From NCBI RefSeq assembly GCF_009909185.1, contig NZ_JAAAMV010000001.1, positions 310,001 through 374,000 on the forward strand: DNA of 64,000 bases, in the 5' to 3' direction. Origin of the DNA: Paenibacillus glycinis (lineage in GTDB: Bacteria > Bacillota > Bacilli > Paenibacillales > Paenibacillaceae). The position numbers and the translations under genes are program-made. Below the pieces are notes generated by a model. The model searched no databases and was not told where the DNA came from. It worked only from the letters and a program-made list of their open reading frames with translations. This document shows positions 51,214 to 59,385 of this stretch, in pieces. Each line of letters starts with the position of its first letter. Positions within the stretch are counted from its first letter, which is position 1.

Positions 51214-51284
51214 CCTTGTCTGGCATTTGTTTTTCCCATTCCGTTGTCACCTTATGCAAATCGATGCAAGCTCTTCCGCCGAAT

Positions 51285-51704
51285 TCAGGCCCGTCCGAGC
51301 CAAAGTTTGCGGATCGCCTCGCTTACTTGGCCCGCATCCGGCGCCTGATGATCGTTGTCCGCGCACACGACAAGATCCGCTCCGCTTCCCTCGGCGGACG
51401 GCAGCGCTATCGCCGATGCGAGCACGACGAATTTGAATCCGGCCCTTCGCAGGTTGGCGCAAATTCCGTTCAATTGCCGGACCAGATCGGGCGTCCATTC
51501 GCCGTACTGAACGGACGGGTATGTAACGGTTCTTCCTTTAAAGGGCTGCTCGATCGTGTTCAGCACCTCCCGCAAGCGTTCCAGCCGCAGCGTTGCTTCA
51601 TGCGGCATTTCGGCACCGGTCAATCCGGTCACCGGCAGCACCGCCGTATCGAGGTAGGGCTGGAGCTCCGCCCACTGCTCCGCGTTTAATTCGCTGAATT
51701 TCAT
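51285..51704 (-). CDS. ypiF: DUF2487 family protein YpiF
   Basis: The 139-residue soluble protein has FSELNAEQWAELQPYLDTAV at the start and GFKFVVLASAIALPS in the middle, matching the YpiF (DUF2487) family that sits just upstream of qcrA in Bacilli. Function is unknown. The ATG at 51704 has an AGGA-type site close upstream. A terminator precedes it, so it must have its own promoter or depend on read-through. Confidence 0.8.
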   Translation of the reverse strand: MKFSELNAEQWAELQPYLDTAVLPVTGLTGAEMPHEATLRLERLREVLNTIEQPFKGRTVTYPSVQYGEWTPDLVRQLNGICANLRRAGFKFVVLASAIALPSAEGSGADLVVCADNDHQAPDAGQVSEAIRKLWLGRA

Positions 51705-51826
51705 TCCTGTCCTCTCTCCTCCGGTCCTTAGCATATGTCATTTCAGAAAAATCCATTCTATTAATATACCACAGGAATCGCATATTTATTGAAAGAAAAA
51801 AATCCGGCCGCATTCGGTCCGGCAGC

Positions 51827-51867
51827 AAAAAAGCCAAGACGGCGGGCCTTCGCCCGTGCATCTTGGC
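51827..51867 (-). terminator. Rho-independent terminator after the IDEAL gene
   Basis: On the minus strand GCCAAGA pairs with TCTTGGC, enclosing a CGGGCGAAGGCCCG hairpin, followed by six T. Confidence 0.9.
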
Positions 51868-51926
51868 ATCCTGTAATCGATCGGCATCCGTCGACCGCCG
51901 CCGCCGCGACGATTCGCTTGCCTTCA

Positions 51927-52109
51927 TTAAACGTGCAGGGACTTCAGTTCGTCCGTCAACCGCTGAAAGGTATCCTTGTCGCCGGAGGCAAGCGCCGTAT
52001 CGATCGCGGCATACAGCTTATCCGTTCGAAATTTGAGTACGGCTTCATCCAGGAGCATTTCCGCGGCAAGTCCGAGCATCACTTCGTAAGATACTTTCAT
52101 TTTGTCCAT
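51927..52109 (-). CDS. IDEAL-domain protein
   Basis: The 60-residue protein is almost wholly one IDEAL-type domain: AEMLLDEAVLKFRTDKLYA then DTALASGDKDTFQRLTDEL. In B. subtilis YpiB the domain is fused to a UPF0302 domain; here that part is missing, so this is a free-standing version. The role is unknown, probably protein interaction. The ATG at 52109 has GGAGGTG six bases upstream. Confidence 0.82.
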   Translation of the reverse strand: MDKMKVSYEVMLGLAAEMLLDEAVLKFRTDKLYAAIDTALASGDKDTFQRLTDELKSLHV

Positions 52110-52394
52110 AGGATACACCTCCACCTGAGCGTTTAAGAGATCCTATATTCCTTTCCTTACGCCACTCGCTTCCTGATCGTCTTCGTTTCTCCAAGCCAAT
52201 CGTCTATTCTGTCCTTGCCGACGACTCCCGCAGGCGAATAAGTGAAAGCATATAGGTGGTTTCCATGTCGGTGCGTTCATCCACTTAGGAATGAACCGGC
52301 TCTACTAAATTATATTCATTTAATTGAAAGAAGCTAAGGACGTTGGCCCTATGCCATGCCGAATGTGCGCGTGCCCACGGCTTGCCGGGACGGA
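52110..52394 (-). promoter_or_regulatory. Long leader and promoter of the IDEAL gene
   Basis: A TATAAT -10 box (minus strand, 52314-52309) with a weak TTAGCT -35 (52337-52332) at 17 bases implies a leader of nearly 200 bases. A stem GTTCATTCC/GGATGAAC can form near 52274-52296. A 20-codon frame in the leader has no ribosome site. No known riboswitch is recognised. Confidence 0.45.
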
Positions 52395-53636
52395 TCAACC
52401 GTTCAGGACGATTGCCTCGTCATCGATGCTTCGTCCCGCGACGATCGTCTTGCCAAGCGGCGTCATCCGGATGACTTGTCCATGCTCGGCATGCTCGCCG
52501 ATGCGGAGCAGCCCGAGATGCAGCATCGTTCCGATCAAGCGCTGTTCCAGTATCGTCTCCGGCTGATCATAATAGAAAGGCTTCACGTAAGGCGTCAGCG
52601 TGGCCATGATCGTATCCGCCTTCACCCAACGGCTTCCAAGCTTGTCGATCCAATGCACGAGCGAGCGGATGTTCGGAACCGGTCCTTTGTACAACCGAAG
52701 CCAGAACTGATACAGCTTGTCCGGCGGCTCCGCCGACCGCAGGGCTTGGCGTTCCTTGCCCGCGGCCGAAAGCTCCAGCAGCTCGTTATTTTCGACGATC
52801 CAGCCCTGGTAATAGCAATAATCGTACAAGAGGGACAACCGGTTGGGGTAATCCTTGATCTTGCGGCCGTAGCCGAATCGCCATTCCCCTTTGCCCGGCA
52901 GCGGCTCCTTCACGCCGAACGACTCCAACAGCTGCACGATGCTGCGTTTGTACATCGTTCCATCGGTCGTCAGGGCCACTTCGTTCAGATGAACGTACGT
53001 GAGCAGGTGCATCACGTCTTCGCCCATCAGCATCTGCTCGTCCCGGTAAGCATGCGGTTCATCGTCGGCGTACACGACCTCGGAAGCCAGCCTCCGCTCC
53101 ATCGTTTGCTTGAACCGTTCCTTCAAATCGCTCGGTACTTGAAACAAATATCGCTCCGGCCCCGCGTATCCGTTGAACAGCCAGCCGTACTGCTTGAACC
53201 GGGATATCGTTTCGCGCGGCCCGCTCTCCGGCTCCGGCCGTTCCTTGGCCTGCGGTTTTGATTTGGCGACGCGTTTGGTTGCGCTGCTCGCGGCCGATGA
53301 TTTGACCGCGGCTTTCTTCGCCGGGGCCGCTTCGGCAGCTGCTGGGGCTTGCGCCAAAGCGGCGGGCAGGCCGAACCGGCTTTGCTGCACCCTGGCGATC
53401 AGCTCCTCCAGGCTAAAAGCGTCTCTCGCGTCGAACAGCAAGGAAATCATGAACCGTAAATCCTCGAGTTTCAAGGCGCCGATTTGAGCTTCGAACACAT
53501 CTCTGCGATTCACCGTCGATAAAATCGACTGGATCAGCTCATTCTTGGAATTGCCGTTGCACTCGCATTGATAGGTTGTCGCGATGCGGCTCAGCTGCCC
53601 GATGTCCGCATAACTGAGCATGTCCGCTAATTTCAT
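52395..53636 (-). CDS. unrecognised protein with SAP-like N-terminus, 413 residues
   Basis: No family is firmly recognised. The first 60 residues (ADIGQLSRIATTYQCECNGN then KNELIQSILSTV) look like a SAP/LEM-type DNA-binding helix pair. A Lys/Ala/Pro linker near residues 105-150 separates this from a C-terminal half of mixed helices with winged-helix-like segments (YGWLFNGYAGPERYLFQVPS, IGTMLHLGLLRIGEHAEHGQ). A general resemblance to helicase-associated N-terminal regions exists but is only impression. The ATG at 53636 follows GGAGGG. It stands alone. Confidence 0.7.
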   Translation of the reverse strand: MKLADMLSYADIGQLSRIATTYQCECNGNSKNELIQSILSTVNRRDVFEAQIGALKLEDLRFMISLLFDARDAFSLEELIARVQQSRFGLPAALAQAPAAAEAAPAKKAAVKSSAASSATKRVAKSKPQAKERPEPESGPRETISRFKQYGWLFNGYAGPERYLFQVPSDLKERFKQTMERRLASEVVYADDEPHAYRDEQMLMGEDVMHLLTYVHLNEVALTTDGTMYKRSIVQLLESFGVKEPLPGKGEWRFGYGRKIKDYPNRLSLLYDYCYYQGWIVENNELLELSAAGKERQALRSAEPPDKLYQFWLRLYKGPVPNIRSLVHWIDKLGSRWVKADTIMATLTPYVKPFYYDQPETILEQRLIGTMLHLGLLRIGEHAEHGQVIRMTPLGKTIVAGRSIDDEAIVLNG

Positions 53637-53715
53637 CTGCCGCCCTCCGTTCCCGATCCCTCTTGAAGGTTTACTATCATTATGGGAACATTGGCGTTTT
53701 TTATAACTACTGGTA

Positions 53716-53758
53716 GAAAAAAAGCCGTCATTCTCGCATGAATGCAAGAATGACGGCT
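53716..53758 (-). terminator. Rho-independent terminator after the phosphatase gene
   Basis: On the minus strand AGCCGTCATTCT pairs perfectly with AGAATGACGGCT (12 bp) around a 12-base loop, followed by seven T. Confidence 0.93.
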
Positions 53759-53776
53759 GATCGCCCGGATGCAAAA

Positions 53777-54364
53777 TCAATTTTGAAGCTGCTCGAGATG
53801 AAGCGTGCAATTGTGCAGCAGCGGCGTCCAACCGGCGCCTTCCCGCTCCATGATCGAGAATGAAAGATTGTGAATCGGTTTGTCGGCCAAATCCGCGCAC
53901 ATTGCCTGCAGCAGCTGCGCTAGCAGGCTGCCGTGGGTGACGACGAGCAGATGGCGTCCAGAACCGCCTGCCGCAGCTTCTTCGACGAACGAAAGCGCCC
54001 GCGCCCGAACCTGCTCGTCATTTTCTTGTCCGTTATCGCGCTTTTTCCAATCCGGACCCCAGCGTGCCAGCCGCTCGCTTTCCGTCGTCCCCTCCACTTC
54101 GCCATAGAACCGTTCGCGCAACCGCGCGTCCGGATCCAAGAGCGGAATGCCAAGTGCCTCGGCGATGATCTCGGCGGTCTGCTTCGCGCGCATCAAGTCG
54201 CTCGACACGACCGCATCCCATTTCATCGGCTCGCGGTCAAGCCGCCGCGCCAGCGCCTGCGCTTGACGGTAGCCCTCCTGATTGAGCGGAATGTCGGTTT
54301 GACCTTGGATTTTCCCAAGCTCGTTCCATTCCGTCTGGCCGTGGCGAATGAGTCCGATTCGCAA
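53777..54364 (-). CDS. histidine phosphatase family protein
   Basis: The 195-residue protein has the phosphohistidine motif IGLIRHGQTEWNELGKIQG at the N-terminus, Arg in SSDLMRAKQTAEII, LRERFYGEVEG and the second His in VVTHGSLLAQLL. It is a phosphoglycerate mutase-like phosphatase of unspecified substrate. It lies 79 bases after the anti-sigma gene and ends at a strong terminator. Confidence 0.88.
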   Translation of the reverse strand: MRIGLIRHGQTEWNELGKIQGQTDIPLNQEGYRQAQALARRLDREPMKWDAVVSSDLMRAKQTAEIIAEALGIPLLDPDARLRERFYGEVEGTTESERLARWGPDWKKRDNGQENDEQVRARALSFVEEAAAGGSGRHLLVVTHGSLLAQLLQAMCADLADKPIHNLSFSIMEREGAGWTPLLHNCTLHLEQLQN

Positions 54365-54443
54365 TCCAATTCCCTTCTTTCAACGAAAAATCTCCTGGCA
54401 CGCGGCCGGAGTCGTTCAAATGGTCTTCTCGATTATGTATGCG

Positions 54444-55046
54444 TCAGCTTCGCGTTCGTGAAAACCAGTTCAGGATGAGCAGCGTCATGATGATTCCGAG
54501 AAGCGATAACGCAACATAGTATTGCGGAACCGTCGGGACGATATTCAGGACGATGGGATCGCTGATGCTGGCTACGGGCACGTCGGCGTAGAAGGAGACG
54601 GGAATAATATTGTCGCCGCTTGCCGCGTCGGCCGTTTCGATCAATCCGGTCAGCTTGGCCACTTCCACGGAGGAAGCGTCATGGTTGCCGATCACAACGT
54701 AAAACAAGCCTACCACGAACATCGCCAGGCAGCAAGCGATAATGGCGGTCACGTTGCGGCGGAACGTTTTCGTGAAATGATAGCTTTTGCTTGCGACCGG
54801 CATGAACCAGGATTGCTCCGCATAAATGCGGTCCATCACGCCATGGTTCACGTGATCGATCGGCCCGATCGCGTCGGACTCCTCGGAGAAGAAGCGAATA
54901 AGCTGCTCGCTTTCTTCCCAAATTCGAAACTCCTCGCTGCAGGCTTCGCAGGTCCGGAGATGTTCATCTACTAGTAGGCGTTCGCTGTCGTCTTCGTTTA
55001 AATCCCAATAAACACCGAACGATTGCTGCACGTCGTGGCAGTTCAT
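54444..55046 (-). CDS. anti-sigma factor with zinc-binding zf-HC2 domain
   Basis: The 200-residue protein has the zinc anti-sigma motif DEHLRTCEACSEEF (HxxxCxxC) near residues 27-40, a membrane helix near 99-118 and a second near the C-terminus (YYVALSLLGIIMTLLILNWF). It should hold the partner sigma factor at the membrane until a signal arrives. Its start overlaps the sigma gene end by four bases. Confidence 0.88.
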   Translation of the reverse strand: MNCHDVQQSFGVYWDLNEDDSERLLVDEHLRTCEACSEEFRIWEESEQLIRFFSEESDAIGPIDHVNHGVMDRIYAEQSWFMPVASKSYHFTKTFRRNVTAIIACCLAMFVVGLFYVVIGNHDASSVEVAKLTGLIETADAASGDNIIPVSFYADVPVASISDPIVLNIVPTVPQYYVALSLLGIIMTLLILNWFSRTRS

Positions 55047-55639
55047 CGCATTTTCATCCCCTCGTACTCTTCCAGCATAGGCGATTCGCCAAAATACGGC
55101 TCCAGCTGAATCTTCACGCTGCTGCGCGCACGAAACAGAAGCGATTTTACGGAGCTTACGGTCTGACCGAGGATATTGGCGATTTCTTGATAATCCAATT
55201 GCTCGTACTCTCGTAAAATTAGCGCCGAACGCTGTTTCTCCGGCAGGCTGTTGATCGCTTCGCGCACCATCGTCATGCGCTCGTTCTGCAGCAGACGCTG
55301 TTCGGGAACGGCTTCCGGCGGCGCGATCGGAGTGAAACCGACTTCTTCGAAGGAGACGTTGCCCGCCTTTTGCTTGCGCAATTCGCTAAGTACCGTATTT
55401 CTTGCAATGGTGTACAGCCAGGTAGAAAAGGAAGCATCCACTTCCCTGAACGAGTGAAGACTGCGGTACGCTTTGTAAAAGGTTTCCGAGCACAGATCCT
55501 CAGCCAACAGCTCGAGCTTGGCGCTCTTCAGCATATGGAAGATAAAGGCAAGGATTTTACGCTGGTAGCGCCGCATCAACTCCGAATACAGCTGTATATT
55601 TCCATCTTTGATTTCGCGGATAAGCTGGGAATCCGTCAT
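55043..55639 (-). CDS. ECF-type RNA polymerase sigma factor
   Basis: The 198-residue protein has sigma region 2 (LLAEDLCSETFYKAYRSLHSF, FSTWLYTIARNTVLSELRK) and region 4 (LPEKQRSALILREYEQLDYQ, EIANILGQTVSSVKSLLFRAR), with no region 1 or 3, as in extracytoplasmic-function sigma factors. It is coupled to the downstream anti-sigma gene. No clear ECF-type (GAAAC/CGT) autoregulatory promoter was found upstream. The subtype is not assigned. Confidence 0.9.
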   Translation of the reverse strand: MTDSQLIREIKDGNIQLYSELMRRYQRKILAFIFHMLKSAKLELLAEDLCSETFYKAYRSLHSFREVDASFSTWLYTIARNTVLSELRKQKAGNVSFEEVGFTPIAPPEAVPEQRLLQNERMTMVREAINSLPEKQRSALILREYEQLDYQEIANILGQTVSSVKSLLFRARSSVKIQLEPYFGESPMLEEYEGMKMR

Positions 55640-55945
55640 CGCGGGCGACCCTCCTTGGCCTGAGGAGTGCTCTCGAATCGGTTATACATTGTACCGAAAC
55701 GAAAGTAAAAAGTTGCGCGATCATAAAAAAAATGCATACTCCGGCATCTTCTCTAATCATTTCGAGATATCCGCCCAAAATCCTGCTTCTTTCGACACGT
55801 TTCCAATCCCCACATTTTTACATAAACTACATCGATTGTAACACGGCCGGATAAGCGCATGGGTAAATATTTCTCAAAGTTCCGTTCGTAGAAGTTCCTG
55901 CAATGTATCTCGACGAGCGATAGCCCCGGATTGTTTCATAAAAGG
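55640..55945. other. Intergenic region upstream of the sigma gene
   Basis: These 300 bases are AT-rich and should hold the sigma gene promoter. A TACAAT hexamer on the minus strand about 40 bases before the start is a candidate -10, but no good -35 lies at the right distance. No gene is supported. Confidence 0.4.
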
Positions 55946-55976
55946 CAAAAAAAAGACCGCCCTTATAGGGGGCGGC
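55946..55976 (-). terminator. Rho-independent terminator of the candidate sRNA (and tyrA)
   Basis: On the minus strand CCGCCC pairs with GGGCGG around a short loop with extra G/C pairing, followed by TC and eight T. Confidence 0.88.
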
Positions 55977-56028
55977 CCCGCAAAACTCTGCGATGGATTT
56001 GGATAGGAGTGGAGAGAAACCATACTGT
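55947..56028 (-). ncRNA. Candidate small RNA, about 80 nt
   Basis: A perfect sigma-A promoter (56063-56035) should start transcription near 56028 on the minus strand, and a strong terminator ends it at about 55947. The RNA has a C/U-rich unpaired stretch (GTTTCTCTCCACTCCTATCC) that could pair with GGAG-type ribosome sites, a small GC-AGAGTTTT-GC hairpin and the terminator stem. The single ATG in it has no ribosome site and the frame reads through the terminator, so coding is unlikely. Lying just after tyrA, it could also be read by tyrA transcripts. I know of no matching described RNA. Confidence 0.65.
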
Positions 56029-56034
56029 ACTTTT

Positions 56035-56063
56035 ATTATATGTATACGTTTTCATTTTGTCAA
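56035..56063 (-). promoter_or_regulatory. Perfect consensus sigma-A promoter with cre-like site
   Basis: On the minus strand TTGACA (56063-56058), exactly 17 bases and TATAAT (56040-56035) give a full-consensus promoter. The plus-strand ATGTATACGTTTTCAT across 56040-56055 matches the CcpA cre consensus WTGNNARCGNWWWCAW at all but one position and fills the spacer. A second, weaker cre-like run (AGCGTTTTCAA, 56066-56076) lies just upstream of the -35 box. CcpA repression is inferred. Confidence 0.8.
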
Positions 56064-56093
56064 TAAGCGTTTTCAAAAGCGCTACAATAATTT

Positions 56094-57185
56094 TTAAAAG
56101 TGGACGGCGTAGCCGATTTCGCCCAACCGCTCGACCGCGCGGTCCAAATCCTCCTGCTTTCGGAAGCTGAGCCTAAGCACGCCGGGCACGTCTTCCCTGC
56201 TCTCGATGATTTGGATATTGCTCAGGTTGATCGCACTGTTGCCGAGCTCCGTCGCGACTTTCCCGATGATGCCGGGATGATCGGGCACGTCGATGTAGCA
56301 TTCATAAATGGCATGAAGCATGCCTTTGCGCCGTTCCGGCAGCTGGCTCCGGAATTGTCCGGCGTCCTTGAAGGCCTTTTCCACCGCTTCCCCGTTCTCG
56401 ACCTCCAGCATATCGAGGAACGATTCCATGCCCGACTGCCATTCTCGCAAGAGCCGCAGCAGGACGTTCCGGTTGTTGACCAGAATATCGCGCCAGACGA
56501 CGGGATCGCTTGAGGCGATGCGGGTGATATCCCGGAATCCGCCTGCGGCAAGTTGGCTGTAAAGCGAATTGTCCTGATTGTAGCCGCGAACGAGATTGAC
56601 GAGCGCGACCGCGATGATGTGAGGCAGATGGCTGATCGCCCCGACGATTTCGTCATGCTCCTCGGGATGCACGTGAACGATGTTCGCTTTGGTGTAGGCG
56701 AGCAGGTTCGTCAGCCGATCGACGTCGTGCTGAGGCGTCGATGCTTCGGGCGTGAGCACGTAGAACGCATTTTCGAACAAGTACAAGGAAGCCGCTTCGA
56801 CGCCGGAGCGCTCGGAGCCGGCCATCGGGTGACCGCCGATGAATACCGCCTCGCCAAGGCTGGCCTGCCTGGCGCATGCCGCCACGGACGCCTTGGTGCT
56901 TCCCACGTCCGTGATGATGCAGCCGGGCTTCAACTCGAGCCGGCTCAAATCATGCACGTATTGCTCGAGCGAACCTACCGGCACGCAAAGAAAAATAAAA
57001 TCCGCGCCTTCCGCGGCCTCGCGAAGAGACGTCGTCGCATGATCGACGACGCCTCGCTCGAGGTATTTGGCAGCGGATGATTCGCGTACGGAGTGACCGA
57101 CGACGGTAATGCCGGGCTTGCCTTTAAAGCAAAGCGCCAGCGAGCCGCCGATCAACCCGACGCCGAATATCGCTATTTTCGTCAT
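56094..57185 (-). CDS. tyrA: prephenate dehydrogenase with ACT domain
   Basis: TyrA oxidises prephenate to 4-hydroxyphenylpyruvate for tyrosine. The 363-residue protein has the NAD motif FGVGLIGGSLALCFKGKPG at the N-terminus, FIGGHPMAGSERSGVEAAS with the catalytic His and GAISHLPHIIA, and a C-terminal ACT domain (ECYIDVPDHPGIIGKVATEL) for tyrosine feedback. It follows hisC by four bases. aroE, which follows in B. subtilis, is absent. Confidence 0.95.
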   Translation of the reverse strand: MTKIAIFGVGLIGGSLALCFKGKPGITVVGHSVRESSAAKYLERGVVDHATTSLREAAEGADFIFLCVPVGSLEQYVHDLSRLELKPGCIITDVGSTKASVAACARQASLGEAVFIGGHPMAGSERSGVEAASLYLFENAFYVLTPEASTPQHDVDRLTNLLAYTKANIVHVHPEEHDEIVGAISHLPHIIAVALVNLVRGYNQDNSLYSQLAAGGFRDITRIASSDPVVWRDILVNNRNVLLRLLREWQSGMESFLDMLEVENGEAVEKAFKDAGQFRSQLPERRKGMLHAIYECYIDVPDHPGIIGKVATELGNSAINLSNIQIIESREDVPGVLRLSFRKQEDLDRAVERLGEIGYAVHF

Positions 57186-57189
57186 GGCG

Positions 57190-58287
57190 TTAACCTAGCA
57201 CCGCCGCTTCTGCGAGTACGGACTCCAGCGCCGCGACGAACGCTTCGTTCTGCTCTTGGCTGCCGATCGTAATGCGGATGTACGTCGGGTAATGCGCCCA
57301 CCGCGCGCGCGAAATGACGCCACGGCGAAGCAAGCCGTCGAACGCTTGACCGGACGGGATCTTCACGTCGACCATGATGAAATTGCCGTGCGCTTCGAAA
57401 TAATGAAGTCCGAGACGGTCGAACTCGCGGTACATGTAGGCTTTGCCCTCCGCATTGCGCGCTCTGCACGACTGCAGGAATTCGTCGTCGGCGAGCGATG
57501 CCGCCGCCGCGGCTTGCGCCATCCGCGTCGTATTGAACGGTTCGCGGACTTGGTTGATCATCCGGATCAAATCGGCATGTCCGGCGCCGTAGCCGATGCG
57601 AAGCGAAGCGAGGCCGTAGATTTTGGAGAAGGTGCGAAGCAGGATAACGTTATTGAATTCGCGCATGAGTGCAAGGCTGTCCGGGAAATCCTCGTCCATG
57701 ACGTATTCGATGTACGCCTCGTCCAGTACCACGATGACATTCGAAGGCACTTGGCGGATAAAGGCGTCCAGCTCGGCGTGCCGGACGATCGTGCCGGTCG
57801 GGTTGTTGGGATTGCACACCCAGATGATTTTGGTGCGCTCCGTCACTTTCGCCAGCATGGCGGGCAAGTCGTGCGTACCGTCTCGGAGCGGCACTTCGAT
57901 GATCGACGCGCCCTCGATGACCGCGTTATGGCGATATTGCGAGAACGTCTCGTCCGCCGTGATGGTCTCGTCGCCCGGTGAAAGGAATGCGCGCGCGAGC
58001 ATCAGAATGACTTCGTCGGAGCCGGCGCCGAAGATGATTTGATTGCGTTCGATGCCCAAGTACTCGGCCACCGCCGCCGTCAGCTCCGTGCTGAAGCTGT
58101 CCGGATATATGCTGATGTTTTCAAGTTCTTTGATAATGGCCGCTTTCGCGTGTTCCGAGCTGCCGAACGGATTCTCGTTCGAGGCCAGCTTGATGACTTC
58201 TTTAAGACCCAGTTCGCGTTTGACTTCTTCGATCGGCTTGCCCGGCTGATACACCGGCAGACTGACGATACTTTGTTTTGGTTGCAT
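57190..58287 (-). CDS. hisC: histidinol-phosphate aminotransferase (also aromatic aminotransferase)
   Basis: The 365-residue PLP enzyme has LASNENPFGSS, VCNPNNPTGTI, LDEAYIEYV and the Lys-bearing LRTFSKIYGLASLRIGYG near residue 228. In Bacilli, HisC in this place serves both histidine and tyrosine/phenylalanine synthesis. The ATG at 58287 with GAGGTG upstream is used. A terminator separates it from trpA, so hisC-tyrA may have its own promoter. Confidence 0.94.
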   Translation of the reverse strand: MQPKQSIVSLPVYQPGKPIEEVKRELGLKEVIKLASNENPFGSSEHAKAAIIKELENISIYPDSFSTELTAAVAEYLGIERNQIIFGAGSDEVILMLARAFLSPGDETITADETFSQYRHNAVIEGASIIEVPLRDGTHDLPAMLAKVTERTKIIWVCNPNNPTGTIVRHAELDAFIRQVPSNVIVVLDEAYIEYVMDEDFPDSLALMREFNNVILLRTFSKIYGLASLRIGYGAGHADLIRMINQVREPFNTTRMAQAAAAASLADDEFLQSCRARNAEGKAYMYREFDRLGLHYFEAHGNFIMVDVKIPSGQAFDGLLRRGVISRARWAHYPTYIRITIGSQEQNEAFVAALESVLAEAAVLG

Positions 58288-58486
58288 CCTTATCACCTCG
58301 TAAAAGTGTTTCATAGCTCAATGGTTATTTCAACATTGTCTCACAAGTTGCGCGCATTTAAAAGAGTCCGGCAAATTTTTCTTTCGTGCTTTTAAGCTTT
58401 TATGCATAGAAGCAAGCAAGAGCACGAACGGATTTCGCTCGTCGCGCCATCGTTCGATTCGTTCGCTGGGGACCTTACTGGCAAAG

Positions 58487-58525
58487 CAAAAAACCTCCGA
58501 GCGGCCTATGACCGTTCGAAGGTTA
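58487..58525 (-). terminator. Rho-independent terminator after trpA
   Basis: On the minus strand AACCTTCGAACGG can pair with CCGCTCGGAGGTT (with mismatches) around a short loop, followed by six T. It ends the trp operon. Confidence 0.78.
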
Positions 58526-58559
58526 AGCGCAGGCATCCCGGTTCGCGCGGGTAGCCGGC

Positions 58560-59381
58560 TCAGCCCTTCAGCTCGCCGACAAACGCGCGGATCTGCGCAA
58601 GTCCATCCTGCTTCATGGCCGGCGATTGCAGCAGCGGCACGACTTCCTCGATCTTGCGCACGATCGCGCTGCCGACGATGACCCCGTCTGCCTGCTTGCT
58701 GAACCGCTCGACCTGCTCGCGGCTCGAGATCCCGAAGCCCACGGCGATCGGCGTGTTCGTCGCGCTGCGTACCGTAGCCAGAAACTCGTCGATGCCTTGG
58801 TGAAAATCGGCCCGCACGCCGGTCACGCCGAGCGAGGACACGCAGTATACGAATCCGCGCGCTTTCGCGGCGATGCGCACGACGCGATCGTTCGAGGTCG
58901 GCGCGACGAGCGGGATCAAATGAATATTGGCCGCTTCCGCCATGGCGCGAAGCTCGGCATCTTCTTCGATCGGCAAATCGGGGATAATGAGGCCGCTGAT
59001 CCCTTTGGCCGTCACGAGCTCGAAAAACCGTTCAAGCCCGAATTGCAGCACCGGGTTATAGTAGGAGAACAAAATGAACGGCAGCTTGACGCCCGCGCCG
59101 CGCGCATGCTCGGCGACTTGGATGCAATCCTCGAGCGTGACGCGCCCGTTGGCAAGCGCGCGCTCCGAAGCCCGCTGGATGACCGGTCCGTCCGCCAGCG
59201 GGTCCGAATACGGCACGCCGAGTTCGATCATATCCGCGCCGGCCTGCTCCAATGCTTCGATGATCTCGACGGACGTGCCCAGATCAGGGTCGCCGATGGT
59301 CAGAAACGGGATAAGCGCGGTGCGCCCTTCTTCGCGAAGCCGCGCGAACGCGGCATCGATTGCGTTGACTTGGATGTCCAT
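58560..59381 (-). CDS. trpA: tryptophan synthase alpha subunit
   Basis: TrpA cleaves indole-3-glycerol phosphate to indole. The 273-residue TIM-barrel protein has ALIPFLTIGDPDLGTSVEII near the start, MIELGVPYSDPLADGPVIQR with catalytic Glu and Asp, and GVTGVRADF. It follows trpB by four bases and is last in the operon. Confidence 0.97.
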   Translation of the reverse strand: MDIQVNAIDAAFARLREEGRTALIPFLTIGDPDLGTSVEIIEALEQAGADMIELGVPYSDPLADGPVIQRASERALANGRVTLEDCIQVAEHARGAGVKLPFILFSYYNPVLQFGLERFFELVTAKGISGLIIPDLPIEEDAELRAMAEAANIHLIPLVAPTSNDRVVRIAAKARGFVYCVSSLGVTGVRADFHQGIDEFLATVRSATNTPIAVGFGISSREQVERFSKQADGVIVGSAIVRKIEEVVPLLQSPAMKQDGLAQIRAFVGELKG

Positions 59382-59385
59382 CCGC

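Noticed and set aside
58288-58486. Possible T-box or attenuator before hisC
   Set aside because: No T-box sequence or paired specifier structure was found; the only hairpin is the trpA terminator.
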